DNA of 64,000 nt from Syngnathus acus (lineage: Eukaryota > Chordata > Actinopteri > Syngnathiformes > Syngnathidae), in NCBI RefSeq assembly GCF_901709675.1, contig NC_051088.1, forward strand, positions 21,178,693-21,242,692. Direction: 5' to 3'. Positions 27,546 through 40,694 of the stretch are shown here, piece by piece. Position 1 is the stretch's first letter; each line of letters opens with the position of its first letter. The position numbers and the translations under genes were made by a program. Under the pieces are notes generated by a model. That model worked only from the letters and a program-made list of their open reading frames with translations. It was not told where the DNA came from and did not search any database.

Positions 27546-28511
27546 GTCGATTCTGTTCTGTAACAGACACGCACGTAGCTTTGGTCTTCGTCAGGGGCGT
27601 CTCCATGACGACGTGCAACACAGCACCAGGCAACAATACCGGCCCAAAAAAAGAGGAGCCTTCGTGGCATGGCCGCCCCTAGGTGAATATTTACGGCCCC
27701 CCGCTTGCGTGGCGTTATCTAATCATGTTACATACGCTCGGAATTTGACGGGCAAAGTCGCATCCCTCCTGGGAATAGACGGCAGAAATAGCCACCAGAT
27801 ACGCCATGTTGATCTCGGTGAGGATTTTAGGTGAATAGAAGCTGCAGAGGGAAGCGCTATGTGTGCAGCCTTGACAATTTGTGCCGCATCATGGAAAGTC
27901 TGAGGCCCTGTCAAACTCCCCGTAGTCATCACAAAGCACGAAATAGAAAATGAAGCAGAGCAGGTGATGGGCTCAGTAAAATAATAATAGGCACAATAAT
28001 AGGCTAATAGGCACATATTCAGAAAAGGTTTACATGGTAGTTTCATTTCAAAACTTTTCAAGATACATCTGACATTCACAATGACAATCATTGATTATCA
28101 ATGATTTTGGGGTTATCAATTTGATAAATTCAATTACCATTCGTCAATTGATGCTTATTCTTTTACAATGCTAACAATTTAAAATTCTCCATTCATTCCC
28201 AATGGGAAATTCAAGATGAGATATTCGAATTGTTCCCATTTGAAATTCGAAACATTTATTTCATTCAGTTGGAAAGATTTTTAGCCAAATGTTTTGGATT
28301 GATAATTTTTTTTTCAACATAAGATGACTATTCTGTAGAATCAGTACTTTGCACGTCTTTTTGTTGTTGTTGTTTTTACGCAAACATCTGGGCTTCCGTA
28401 GAAGTAGAGACAGTACTTTTTCCAACCAATTTTTGTTATTATTATTATTATTTTATTATTATTTTAATGTTTTATATTTATTTGTGATTTTTATTTTATT
28501 TTTTACTTTGG

Positions 28512-28541
28512 TTTTTATTTTATTTTATTTTATTTTATTTC
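28512..28541. repeat. (TTTTA)n microsatellite
   Basis: About five to six TTTTA units in a T-rich stretch. Confidence 0.85.
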
Positions 28542-29444
28542 CGATTCAGTTGACTAAGAGATGAGTCTTATTATTGAAATAGCCCGGCTGAGTAATGTTT
28601 CTATAGTTCCATCCTGTAGCAGGCTACAGTGTGATGATGGCTGCTAACTTTATAGTAGGCTACAGTATGATGATGGCTGCTAACTTTATTGGACTTATTT
28701 GGACTGTCCGGACTGCAGGTCAAGCTCAGAGCAGAGCTAATGTTGGACAACGCTGCAGATTCTGCTCGAGTATAAATATAGTTCTCTTTTCCCAGAGCTC
28801 TGAGTGGAAGCTATTCTGTGAGTGAAACAAGATCCAGAGAGCCCCTAACAAGTCAGCGAGTGCTCCACACTTTGATTTGGACCGGTCGACCTCACCGCCA
28901 CCTCACAGCCCTGATACACCAGGCAAGAAATAATTCTAGAATCAGCACAAGTTTGTTATCATGGACCGAGTAACCCGATTCTAAACCAATTAGCACATTT
29001 CTTTCCGATTCTACGATTTATTCAATGAATTGTCCAATGACAGTTTTATAGAACCCAGAATAAAGAGGGTCCAGATTTCTATTCTTGCAAAACATCTTCC
29101 CTTGTTTCTGTATAATCAGCAGCTTCAAGTGCAACATAGTGACCATATGAGTCATTGATAAACCCAACGCAAAACCTCTTAACCAGGCCCTAATCCGCCC
29201 TCGGCGGAGAGGAGTCTAAAGTACTGACAGTCTGTGGCCCACTACTCCCAAACTATCACTCAGCAGCAAGGTGCATTTTTTCTCCACTGCTCTTAACACT
29301 TCAGACGTTATCTCTTAAGAGCATTTCCTGCAAAGCACTTTAGTCCGTCTTCATGCGAGCCTGCCACTCGACAACAATGTGTGACCTGGCCTCAATGTCT
29401 GCTCAGTAGACCAGAGAGAAAATATTTGTATTATCCATTATTGT

Positions 29445-29495
29445 ATTATATTATATTATATTATATTATATTATATTATATTATATTATATTATA
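29445..29495. repeat. (ATATT)n microsatellite
   Basis: About ten TATAT/ATATT pentamer units, followed by an ATAACATAAC variant run. Confidence 0.9.
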
Positions 29496-30319
29496 ACATA
29501 ACATAACGTAACATTTTATGTCCAGGATGAAACTTGGGTGTGGTTCCCATGCTGAAAGTGAAAGAATCAATCAGAAGCAAGTAATTAGCTGCTTACTGTT
29601 GTGTAACAGTGGAAATTAAAAACTTGCCTCCTGCTTTCATATCAGAACAAGTAGCCAGCGTTCACACTTTGGGCTCTCGAGAGTCTTTATGTAAAGTGGC
29701 TGAATCAATCTGTTGCTGCAGATTAGTAGCACCAAAAGGCGTTGGCTTGCTGCCTTGCACTTAATTCAATCAAAAGGTCTACCAAATATGGCCAACATGC
29801 TTAATTTCAACTTTCAGCATCATGGAATATTTTATTTAACTCTTGATTTGAGACTCTTATTACATTTTTGTTGTTTATGTTTAGATGTTCTTTAAATAAG
29901 AGCAAAAAGAAAAATGCCAAAGAGGCAACATAAGGAGAAGGTTGTTTGGGTGCAAAGGAAATTGAAACCTGTCTACTGACCGCAGTCATTTCAACCACAA
30001 ACTTAACCTGTAATCCCCATCACGTCAACACATCATCAAAACGCAGCTGGTGATGGCAGATCCGGTGTACAAATGCAAACACCTTTGTAAAACTTTTTGG
30101 GGTGTGGCTAATGCGTGCACTGTTAGCCCAAAAGGTGCCTTTTAATTCTCATGTCAATTTGGACGTCACTGCATGAAGGGACCAAATAGATCAAAAATGC
30201 CTTAAATGTGGTTTTTTTTGCTGATTAAGCCACTTCAGGTAATATTCATCAGCAGTCCATTAGTGAAGCATTTCTGCAATGCATGCTGATCCACCGCGCA
30301 CACGCCCCTCCGCTCTTAC

Positions 30320-30470
30320 CTCTCGTAGCTAAGCGACCAACCGCTAACCGCACCGCTGTGATGCTGCAGAGCCGCCGGCCGTGCCTTCAGCCTGACGCCC
30401 GGGATGACGTGCGTATCCTTCGTGTTGATGTTCCCTCTCCGCCCAGCGTGAGAGTTACTTCTCCGCTCTG
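30320..30470 (-). promoter_or_regulatory. Candidate filip1l first (5'UTR) exon and CpG-rich promoter
   Basis: The stretch is clearly richer in G+C and CpG than its surroundings. On the minus strand it ends in CTACGAGAG|GTAAGAGC, a strong splice donor at 30320/30319. It points towards the filip1l ATG exon 8 kb away. The exon's 5' limit is a guess. Confidence 0.4.
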
Positions 30471-30907
30471 TCCTTGGCGGTCCCCTTGTACAATCCAGGT
30501 GGTCTGGAAAAAGATGGGCTGCTGCTGAATGTCTAAGTCTGGATGAGCACGATGCTGTCTGGGCATGGGTGTGTGTGTGTGTATATGTGTGTGTGAGAGA
30601 GAGAGCGAGCGAGAGGAGGACCTGCCATGCAGATATCAGCCAGTTAAAATTAAACCAGCCTGCCTTCTGACACCTTGAGCCATGGCTGAACACACACACA
30701 CACACACACTTGGTGTCGCACACAGCGATGACGCTACCATATGGCTCCCAATGCCTCAGCTGTCCCTGAGGAAAAAGAGGAACTGATGCTTGAGGTGGAG
30801 GACACGGAGGAACATACTGTATAGAGGAGCTTGTGTTTATTAGGGGGAAATGTTAATGAAGCCCAAAACAGCATTTGTCCAGTTTTAACATTGTGACGTG
30901 TCGATCA

Positions 30908-30976
30908 CAGGGATGTCAAACATAAAGCCCGTGTGCCCAAACTAGCCTGCTGGGAGCTTCAATCCGGGCCCATGGG
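30908..30976 (+). repeat. GGCCCG-type dispersed repeat fragment
   Basis: ACAGGGATGTCAAACATAAA followed by GCCCGTGTGCCCAA and CCGGGCCC is a decayed copy of the element at 20795. Confidence 0.5.
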
Positions 30977-31204
30977 ATGAGTTTGAAAGTGAAAAAAGGT
31001 GCTCTGGTTATGTCATTCACTGATGGATGTCACATTATTTTGTGTTTCGGGGAGCTTGCATTTAGGGAGGTGCTGCATGAATATGCACAAGTAGAAAATA
31101 CAGTGAAATTAAATTCTATATCTTTATCAACTGATTATTATTATTATTAATTATTATTATTATATCTTTCAGACCCATTTTCCCAATGATGGACTCAGGC
31201 CAAA

Positions 31205-31410
31205 ACTTGTCATCTTTTGCAGCAGGTTCTGTGGCATGCTGGTAGAGGAGAAATCCCGAAAGAGCAGGCGGGTGTAGGAATTTGCAGGTGGGTGTGGGCT
31301 GTGATGATGTCATCAGTGGAGCGCTTCTTCTTGTAGGCATACTGACGAAAGTCCATGTCGTAGTTTGTGAGCGGCGCCACCTTCAGCTTCTCAAGGTACT
31401 TCACGACCAT
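31205..31410 (-). mobile_element. LINE reverse-transcriptase fragment (dead)
   Basis: The minus-strand frame reads VVKYLEKLKVAPLTNYD followed by DFRQYAYKKKRSTDDIITA. The pattern EKL...(Q)FAY...RSTDDAI is typical of the reverse transcriptase of L2/Rex-like non-LTR retrotransposons. Only about 60 codons remain and the frame then becomes unrelated. This is a short, inactive relic. Confidence 0.5.
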
Positions 31411-32688
31411 GAAGTGAGGCCTTCTGATCCATAGTCATTCGAACCTGCCACTGTGGAGGTTGCCAATCGATCACATTCAGATTTTAATAGGAATAAATGA
31501 GCATCTCAGCCCTCCCCCTGTCTGCCATGGAGCCAAAAGTCTGAGCACGTCTCCATCCCTTTATGAGCTTCCCGCTCAATACAGCATACCCTGCAACAAA
31601 GGAAGCGATGGGCTTTTTAGGACACTAAAGAGCTTCTGTGATGTTTGTGTTTGCGAGTCCAATAACCGGAGATACTACTACAGGCTTGAACCTGAGCTCC
31701 AATTTGTTCCCAAAGCAGATTTTACACAGCAGCAACGCGTGACCCTTTTCTCTCTCTTCCTCTCGTCTGCGGCATCATGGGAGCAAGGAGTTTAAAAACA
31801 GAAGTATTTACGACGCAGCGCTCGCCTTTCAAGTTCCTGTAGTGCCAGAAAACATGCGGGACTGGCAGTGTGACACGGGCAGGTTAAAGATAGTTGGCTT
31901 TCCGTTCGGCCACATGCCCACCTGCCTTGTATAGTGGATATCTGTGATTCTGCTGCCAAAACCAAAGTTCAAAGTTCAAGTATTTACCTCGATACTTCGA
32001 AACAAGTGGAAAAACAGAAAGAGTGAAAGGAGCTGAGAATGAACGAAATTGGAAAAAAAAAATTGTAGGTTTTAGAAAATCCTAAATCAATGAACAGTTT
32101 GCTTAACACACAATCAGATTAGTTGTGTGGGTGTATATGCAAGTTGTTGCTATTACAGTATAAAGTAGAGGGAATGAATATGATAGCGGTGGAATTAAAA
32201 CGCCACATGGCACAAGCGAGAGGGACGTTTTTTCAATCTATCAGCGGGGCCGGGCAATGACAGCAGCCTGTCACTGAATCTGCTTCTCTGCTGAGCACTG
32301 CAGCATTCTTGGAACGGACAACATCAAAAAATTCTCTTCAACAAGGCCACGGATAGGGAATGTCTTGCTCGTAATAAAGCTCGCTCCATGTTGCTTGTGT
32401 ATTTTCAAGTTACGTCCCTCGTCGTAAATTGAAAAGGGGTATTCCGAAAAAAAAAAAAAGGGGGATATTCCGCAGTGGGCGTTATTAGCCTGTACGCCAT
32501 AGTCCAGAACGCACGCAAAAGGCCCAATCAGAATGCACCATCAAATTGCGGAACACTGCTGCTCTCTAGTGGCCAGCTGCCAGTATTGCGCCCTCAGGTG
32601 AACCCAATCGAGTGGTTAAAGCAGCAGGGAAAGAGGCCAACCGTTTTAGCAGGAGTTCCGAAGTGCTTTGTTACCTCGCACATTCCAC

Positions 32689-35079
32689 ATGGCTGGAAAT
32701 AGTTTGAAGAAGCTGAAAGAGAGTTTGCACTACATCCCAACCGGTCGACAACTGCCTAGGACGCCGCCTCCTTTCCAAGTGAAGCAACGTTTGGAATTTC
32801 CCAATGAAGATGAGAAAAGTCACATTGTGGAATTCAAACAGGGCCCAGAGGTGAGTCTGTTGTTTGACTTGGTTGATTCGTTTGCAGTCCAAGTGGTTCC
32901 TTTAACCAAGACCTCCGACTGTCATCCAAAGGGGGGCAGCAGCGAGCACACTGACCCAGACGTCTTTCAGGTTAACGACACAAAACCAGGTTTGGCTTTT
33001 TCAATTATGCGGCTATACCTAAAACGTTATTGAACCGAGGACAAACAAACGGATATGACATGGACAGATCGAATTATATTTATGACACCCCAGCACGACA
33101 GAAGGCAACAGAATGTTTGCGTTTTTGCAAGTTTTAGGAGCTTTCTCTGACTCCTTGGTGAACGGCATGAAAGACTATCAGTTAACAGCAAGTGACCAGG
33201 ACTTCATGATGAAGATGCAGGTGGAGAAGCAAATAAAGCAGCTCGAGGTTGGATTTGAATTGAAGTGATTCACATGCGTAAGTTGAGAAGGTAATTTAGG
33301 AACGTGCTCTTCAGGGAGAGCTGGTGGAGTTGCGAAACATGCTGCAAACGGAGCTGGTCTTGGAGTCCATGTTGTACCCCGGGGACAACGTGCAAGCTGA
33401 ACTTCAGAAGGTGAGCTGAGAGTGCTTGTTAGTTTTACATTCTCACACCGACAAGTCGGAATAAGTTAGTTAAAAAAAAAAAAAGTCCTTGTTAGACTTT
33501 TCTTTTTTTTTTTTTACTTCAGCTTATTGAATACGTAAAAATGTGTTTCTTCTACTGAAACCAGTTCTCGTCGTTAGTATAAATATGTCCATTATTGTAG
33601 ACAACTTTTTATTTATTTTTAATGCTTCAAATTTCAGTTTGTTGCTCAATGCACATGTTGGAAAATCACTTCAAAAAAAGATTTTTGTTGTTTTTACAGC
33701 CTCGCTACTATTTTTTTTTTAACATTACTTTTCTATAATGAGTAGAGGGAGCTTACCCTTAAATCGAAAAATGTAGTTTTCCTGTGGTGAGTAGAGCTTC
33801 TCAAAATAAAGGTCTCATTAATTTTTACCAATGGGGTCAATACTTTAATCTCTTTTGGAAACTGAAAATATTACTTGAAATTGCTCCTTCGTCCAAATAT
33901 TAAATGAAGTAATCTGGTATAAAAAATAAAACAATAATTATTTCGAATGAAGTTTATTTAATCTGAATGGGATGATTCATTTACTTACTTTTTGTAAATT
34001 TATGCTTTCCTCAATTCGTATTCTCCCTTGTTGCTTCATGTTTTGTTTTTTATTTTATATAAAGATGTCGTGTCTTCATCATTGTTAATTTACCTCTTCC
34101 AAATGTTTTGCGCCTGTCAGTCTTCATCCTACTCTGAGCTGGTGGCGCATCACAAGAAGGTACTTGGATCCTTGTACTCATCGGTCAAAGTGTTGGAGCT
34201 AAAGACCGTCTCACTGCTGGCCATTGTGAGCAAGGAAGATGTGGACCGAGCACCGAGCAAGAAGAAGGGGAAGAAGCAAGCAGTCAGTCAGAAGGAGACC
34301 AGTTGGTATATATTTGCAGTTTGCGTGTCCTATGACAACATTTTGACAAAATCCCATCCTTAAATTTTTAACATGTGTGCATCGAAGGAGAAAGGAGGAC
34401 ACAAATGAGAGAGAACATCTGGCGGAGCAACTTGTTGGTTACAAGGTGAGGACCACAACCGCAATAAATGAAAACATTTCAATTGCAACGCTTCTCTTGG
34501 GTTTTAGACCACCATTCAGCAGCTGATGAGAGATTTATCAGACCTCAAATCCAAACTGGCTCAAATAGAGGCAAGAGCTCGGCTGCAACGTGGGAATTTC
34601 ACAATAGGTCTTAACACTGTTAAATATTTGACTAGATGGACAGACAAGAGGTTGTGACCCCCACGGCGCCAAAGACAAATCTGCCGACCAGCAGGAAAGC
34701 AGCAGGCAAGGGTGCAACCAAACAAGAGGTTGTTACGAACGCAACGCCAAGGACTGATCTCCCGACCAGCAGAAAACCGGCAGGCAAAGGTTCAAACGAC
34801 CCCTCAAAGTCCAAAGCGGAGAAGACTCCCAAAGTAGCCGCAGGACAGCAGACGCCGGCGGGTCAGTCGAAACCTAAGCGAGGCGCCCGAGGGAGACCGA
34901 AGGCCGTCAGACAGGAAGCGGCGGCGGCGACATCGCCAGTGATAAGTGTCAAACAGCCGGATGAGGTGAAGCGTGGTCGGCCGGCGGGAAGGCGACTTAA
35001 GCAGCAGCAGGAGGAAAAAAAGGAGGAACAATCAAATATTGTGCCAAGACGCTCCAAGAGGATTGCCAATAGGAAGTGA
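32689..35079 (+). CDS. Uncharacterised coiled-coil protein with AT-hook tail
   Basis: Eight exons join in phase: 32689-32850, 32971-32989 (19-base microexon), 33138-33247, 33315-33410, 34121-34305, 34388-34445, 34508-34570 and 34636-35079. The product has 378 residues. The start follows CCAC (good Kozak context). The N-terminus is basic and proline-containing (LKKLKESLHYIPTGRQLPRT). Predicted coiled-coil stretches follow (MKMQVEKQIKQLEGELVELR; EHLAEQLVGYKTTIQQLMRD). The last exon encodes a lysine- and arginine-rich tail with a 26-residue tandem duplication and two AT-hook-like cores, ARGRPKAVR and KRGRPAGRR, then RRSKRIANRK. This suggests a chromatin- or kinetochore-associated nuclear protein, by inference only; I could not match it to a named family. 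The last intron (34571-34635, 65 bases) starts with GC instead of GT. Confidence 0.75.
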
Positions 35080-37839
35080 TGGGACACAGCCACTTTCAAT
35101 GTTTTTACTTCAAGTTTAAGTAATATATTTTAGGCCTCCAAATAAATAAATTAAAATTGGCTTTAATTAAGCGTGAGCCACGTCTCATCCTTTGCACAGC
35201 AGTAGTTGATTATTATTGCGTGTTTTTAAACAGTGAAATCTTGAAAGATGATGACAAACAATTCTGTAGATTTCCGGAAAGGAAATAGTGAGTTGCATGC
35301 GGGTAAAAAGCGAAGCGTGTGGAGTGCACGGGTGCTACTGGTGCGCACCACCTGAAATATTTTTTTATCATTCTGCATTTCTACCCATATGCAAGCAACA
35401 TATGATGAATCTTTATCAGTCACAAAAAAATGAAATGCAGACCCACTGAGATATCATTGAGTCCCCCACGGGAAAAAAAATCCTACAGTAGCTCCGCAAT
35501 GCTAACCTATATCCACACTATTATCTTTTTGTTTCCTTCAGTCAAAACATATAGACTCAAAACTTTGTTTCTAGGTGAGAATGCCAAGGTTCTATTGACT
35601 TGCAATTTGTGCAAAGGTCAGTCGCCGATTGTAATTTGCTTAAACTGTCCAGTTGAGTTAACTTGGCCGCGGCGAGCATTATTACGCTTTCAGTAACTGC
35701 CGTCTGTCGGGCTGATATTTAACCTTGAGCCTCAACTACATTTTTTTTTTTTCTTTTTGTAAGCCGCACGTCCACAAATGCCGTAAATGCCTTCCTTGTC
35801 CTGTTATTAAGAGTAATGATCCTTAAGTAGTTCCCCTTTCTGACCTAACCACTGTGCTGATTGGCCTCTGTCGAGTCCAAGCATCCCGCATCACGGGTGC
35901 TCACTTTTTGCTCTGTCAACACCGCCTGCATGGAATCTGCTTGTGTGTGTCTCCACCGAGGCAGGCCAGTAAAAACGGGCTCTGCTGGCAAACGAAGAGA
36001 GAGCACTTTTGGTTTATCAAAGCAGGACAAGCAGAGCCCAGGGAGACCCTGACCCTCAATTTCCTGTCAGCCTTGCATTATGTAAATCAGTCTTTTTTTT
36101 TTTTAAGCGGAAGTCCTTAAACCATCAACATAGGTTAAAATATTTCAATTAAATTATGGATTAATTTGACTACAAATAATTTTGGCAGAGAGAGGGAGTT
36201 TTTGATTTATCTTTTTTCCCCCATACCACAAAAACCTGGCATTTGAACAGGGGTGTGTGGACTTTTGATAGCCACTGTAGCTACAACACATGTTGAGCCA
36301 TATTTGCTCCAAAGTAAACGTCTCGAGGATCACATTACCCCAAAACACTTTTTAATTAGAAAGTGCAGTGTGAGGCGTCCTTCCTTGTTTCCCTTATGAT
36401 GAAGTCTGCTGGAGTTAGCTTGTTGTTTGCTTTGGGAAGCAGCTAACAAATCATCCACACTGTAGCTACAATCCAACAACACACATTTAGATGCTTTCCC
36501 ACTTGATGCCGTCAAGTTTATTAAAAAAAAGGGGTGGGGGGTAGTTGAGCGGGACACAATAGTCGACTTTGATTCTTGACACATTGGAAAAATTCCACCC
36601 AATGCAGAAATTGGAAAGATTTTCAGTGATTTTAGTTCAGGTTCTTTTCCAGTGGTCTGTCCTGGATGCACTTTCTATTTTCTTTTGATTGGTACGTGTA
36701 TTTGTGGTAGATGTGAAGAGATTAAGATGCAGACAAAAGAGCAGCGAGACGATGTAATGACTGGGAAACTCTATCTGATGATTTCCTCACTGACCTTGTA
36801 ACTAAATTCCTCCACATGTTTTCTTTCGACCAGCTGAAATGTCTGTGACGTCATCGTTTCCTTTTCTTCCCTAATGTAACAGCCAGAAAAATTAATACTT
36901 TAATTTTTCCCATAAGAGGAAATTCAGGTTACTCTCCAAGGAGAGATGTCAGTGTGAGGCTTTCGTGCCTTGCTCAAGGGTGTGTGGATTTTGGAGATGT
37001 GGAAAGTGATTTCCAGTAATCCGTCCCAATTTTGCCCTTGAAACGTTTCAATGTCATGCACAGTAAAAAAAAATAAAAAAAATAAAAAAGGGGCAGCATC
37101 TTTTGCACCACGTGGTTTGGAAGTAAAAACAAATCTCACTTAACAGGTTTCATGCTTGAAAAAGTGGAGACTAAAGAATATTGGGCCTTGCGAAAGAATA
37201 TATTTGCGTTGGTACGTACTGTATCGCTGTGACGTCACGATTTTCTTGCAGACTGTTTCCTCTCTGCGGTGTACACGGTCATGAACGTGATTGATGCAGG
37301 GAAATAATAATCTGTTTCAGCTCTATGCCGCAACTGTTTTCTGTGACAACGACTTTAAATCGGCATATGCGTGTGTTTTTTGTCCTGGAGCGGCTAAAGT
37401 GATTTTTTTTTAAAGCAGCACAAAAAATGATTAATGTGAACCATCTGTTCTTCGTGGGAAATGGCACATTGAAATAAGCAAGAAGTTGAGCAAAAGTTCA
37501 AAGACTCGGTCACAATCTCACAGTTGGTAGAAATTATGCAGTTTATGTTTTTCGTTTTATGGCTTACTGGTAGTTGCATTGTTGTCTCATTGAAATGCGT
37601 CATAGTGATGCTAAAATGTTTGGCTCCGCGTATTGTCGTATCGAGTCACAAAATTATCTTTTATATCGGATGGAGATTAACAATTTAATAGCAACTTGAT
37701 ATTATTGAGGCCGACCGAAGTATGTTCCAGCAAACAGCTGACCGTTATCTGACTGCGCGTTCTCAAGCAGATCCTGTGGATATTTTTTGGACAGTATTTG
37801 GGCTCCGTCCTCTGCTTCCGCAGCTCCTCCCTCCTGCAC
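35080..37839. other. Intergenic DNA before col8a1
   Basis: AATAAA at 35141-35146 is the probable poly(A) signal of the upstream gene. The remainder is AT-rich without recognisable exons. Near 36241 a stretch CATTTGAACAGGGGTGTGTG recurs as a similar stretch near 48099, so it is part of a dispersed repeat. Confidence 0.55.
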
Positions 37840-37913
37840 ATAAAAGCCTCACCACGATCAAAGTTTTGTGCGACATCCACCCACTCTGCAATCGGGCAGC
37901 AACTTACGTGCAG
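37840..37913 (+). promoter_or_regulatory. Candidate col8a1 TATA box and first 5'UTR exon
   Basis: ATAAAAG at 37840-37846 is followed about 70 bases later by CTTACGTGCAG|GTAAGAAG, a strong donor at 37913/37914. No long frame crosses it. Position and strand suit a non-coding first exon of col8a1 (the coding start is 3.1 kb downstream). Inferred. Confidence 0.4.
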
Positions 37914-40694
37914 GTAAGAAGTTGTTGCAAGGTTGTTGTTGTTTTGTGTGTTTCTGGCTTCAGCCTCACTTTTTTTGCATTATCTCCTTGCCGATAATAA
38001 AAGACTCAGAGTCAGAAACGGGGCTTCCTCGCCGCAAACCTGCATTGTTTTGTCAGCAGTGGAAGAATTTTTTGTGCATCCAGAATGTGAAGTGATCATC
38101 ATGCAGGGCGTGAAAGCTGCCAAACTGAAACTCAGCGACGCGTGTGTTTGTCTGTCCCGATTTCTGTCTGCGCACCTGCCAAACTTGACATGGGATGGTC
38201 CTGATGATTTTTTTTTGTCAGTGCTTAATTTGATTAGGGACGTGCTTTTGTAAGAAAAAGGCGTGACAAGCAACAACACGTCATCTTGACATGCTGGAGA
38301 TTGGCAGCGCTTGTGTTATTGTTGGATCTTGTCATTGACGGTTGCAAAGGAGGAAGGACCAGACGCTTCCCTGAGCAGGCCCAGACTTTTCTATTTTGCT
38401 GCCTTGTTATTGTTCATGTCTTTGTCCTGTGCCCCACATTCGGTTCGCTGGCTCCCTTCTGCCTCCTGGACAGGAAGAGTTGATGTAGCTCGGAGGGAAT
38501 GTGCTTCTTGATCCCACCACACTGCTGCCTGCTTTTTTGTTGAGTCATAGACATGCTCCTCTCTTGCAAGTTGGGTTGGAAAATACGCTTTGGTAATTAT
38601 CTCAGCTTAGCTGTTTGCAGATAGAAGCCGGTTGGGTTCTTATAGTTGAGCTCGTAGTTGCAGTATTTTATTGGAACAACATTTGGCCTCATATTCTGGG
38701 TCAAGACCATTGGCCGTAGTTGTGAGAGATTAGGTTCTGGTGATACCAGCGGTGGATCACCGGCTGGGTCTTACATACGTGGGCCTGACTCAGTCGACCT
38801 CTTAATATCACCACAATCACATCACTATTGTAGAAATTATACAAATTGCAATACAGTGTAATTAAAATGAATAATAATAAAACCGTCCCATCTGAATCAA
38901 CAGGAGCAAGCCATATTAATATAATATGTAAAATAAAATACATCATATGCACCAGAAATGCTGGTTATTAAAAGTATTGAAGTCTGCAATGTTGGAAAAC
39001 AATTAGTTCTCAACAATGTCTCCTCTGTATCGCCCACTAATATTAATATCACGATCTAGAATTAAACTATTGCAGCTGTAAATTTGAGAATTTCCCATCG
39101 TGATCGCATGTTATTATTGGCCCATCCAATCCATAAAACGCGGCCGAGTGCCTTTGGGAGCCAACGTAAATAGGAGCCAAAGCAAGCGCACAAGGTTCTG
39201 CTGAGAAATTATGACTGCGAAGCGTGCTGGGAAATCAATCCAATTGTTGACATTTGTCGGAAATAAAAACTGAGGCGAGACGGAAGGTGACGTGGACATT
39301 CGTCAGACACGTTGTGCGTGTGTGTGTTACATTGTGTATTGGAGGCACAACTTCAAAATGGATGCTCACACACAGACACACACACACAAACACACACAGG
39401 TGCCTTTCCCAGATGTCTTGGCCTCGGTTCTTGTTCGCTGATCAGCTGAGTGTTGCATGTCAAACATAGTCTGGGCTCCGAGCACATTGTGCTTCAAAGA
39501 CTCTTAAAGTAGGCCATCTGGAAGCATCAGGTGGGGCTTCAAAAGGCATCTGTAAGTTTTTTTTGGGGGGCTAGATCCTCAACATCATGCAAGGAAATAA
39601 GAGAAGCGGACTCATTTATTCTGGACGGTCTCTGGTGTGTATTCACCTTGACGAATGAGCTCGCTTGATCCAGTCGGTTCGGATTGATGCATTCTTGGAG
39701 GTCAGATCCAACCTGAGTTTAGGGTCCAGAAACATTTCAAAGCTCTGCACATTGTTTTTAACATTCCACTGAAAGAGACTGGTCTAGTTCTCAAATGTGT
39801 TGATTGTTGAACGATGATGTGCCAGATGGACCACAACTACTAACTTCCAAAAGTTTTTTAAGTTTGTTATTGTAGTTATTGATACTAGTAGAATTATTAT
39901 TTTTTCCCCTTTACCACACAGTAATATATTCAACAATTATCAGCGATTTAATGAGCGGTGACAAAATATGGCGCTGGCAAAAGCTTATTTAAGCCTGGCC
40001 ATTTTGTAGTTGTTTTTCTTTACAATTAAAATGGATTTAAGCTACCAGCTTCTAAATGTGAGAAAGGCAAACAAAAACAACAAACAATTCATTATTAACA
40101 ACCTTTCAAAAATAATTTTACCAACAAATAAAATCAAATCAAAAAGTGAAAATTTTTCAAATTTGCATTTTGTATCATTCCAACAACAGAAATATTCATT
40201 GAACAGCTTTTTGTACAATAAAGATAAACACTTTTCAAATTATAACGAGACTTCCAAATTCAAAAGAACTTTTGAATGTGATAAGGAAGTACATTTATTT
40301 TGTGGATGTTAAAATATGACTTTGAAATCTCCACTGACTGAATACTTCCCATATCGGACCAGGATGATTCCAACAGAATGAGGAATAACCTAATAACCTA
40401 AATCTTGCAATGTATTAGATCCTTTTTATTTATTTTTTTTGCGTCAAAGCCAACGCTTGGCCTAGAATGTGGCTTCCCATCACTGCTCACCATGCTTCAT
40501 TTAGTTATCCTGCTGCTTTTCCTGGACCATAACAGGATGCTAAGATGATGTAAAACTTGTGGGGTTCTGTCCATGGTGCTGGATCTTTACATTGGGAATC
40601 AGTTAAAGAAACGCTTGTTGTGACAATCATACGTCACTACAAGGTGAAGAAGAAACTATTTGATCTTGAACTTACCTGTAATTCATTTTCTTAG

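Larger units (their letters stand above)
22261..30319 (-). other. Presumed filip1l 5' intron (8 kb)
   Basis: No coding exon recognised on either strand. A usable acceptor (TCCTTTCAAG) lies just upstream of the filip1l ATG. The interval carries a (CA)n tract, SINE and dispersed-repeat fragments, a two-copy 35-38-base tandem repeat near 28619-28690, and poly-A/T stretches. Confidence 0.5.

Noticed and set aside
32475-32702. 75-codon frame just upstream of the AT-hook gene
   Set aside because: It is in a different frame from the conserved coding exon and shows no motif; probably 5'UTR or promoter.
40010-40312. 100-codon frame rich in Lys/Asn
   Set aside because: It lies in AT-rich DNA, its composition reflects base content, and it has no recognisable motif.
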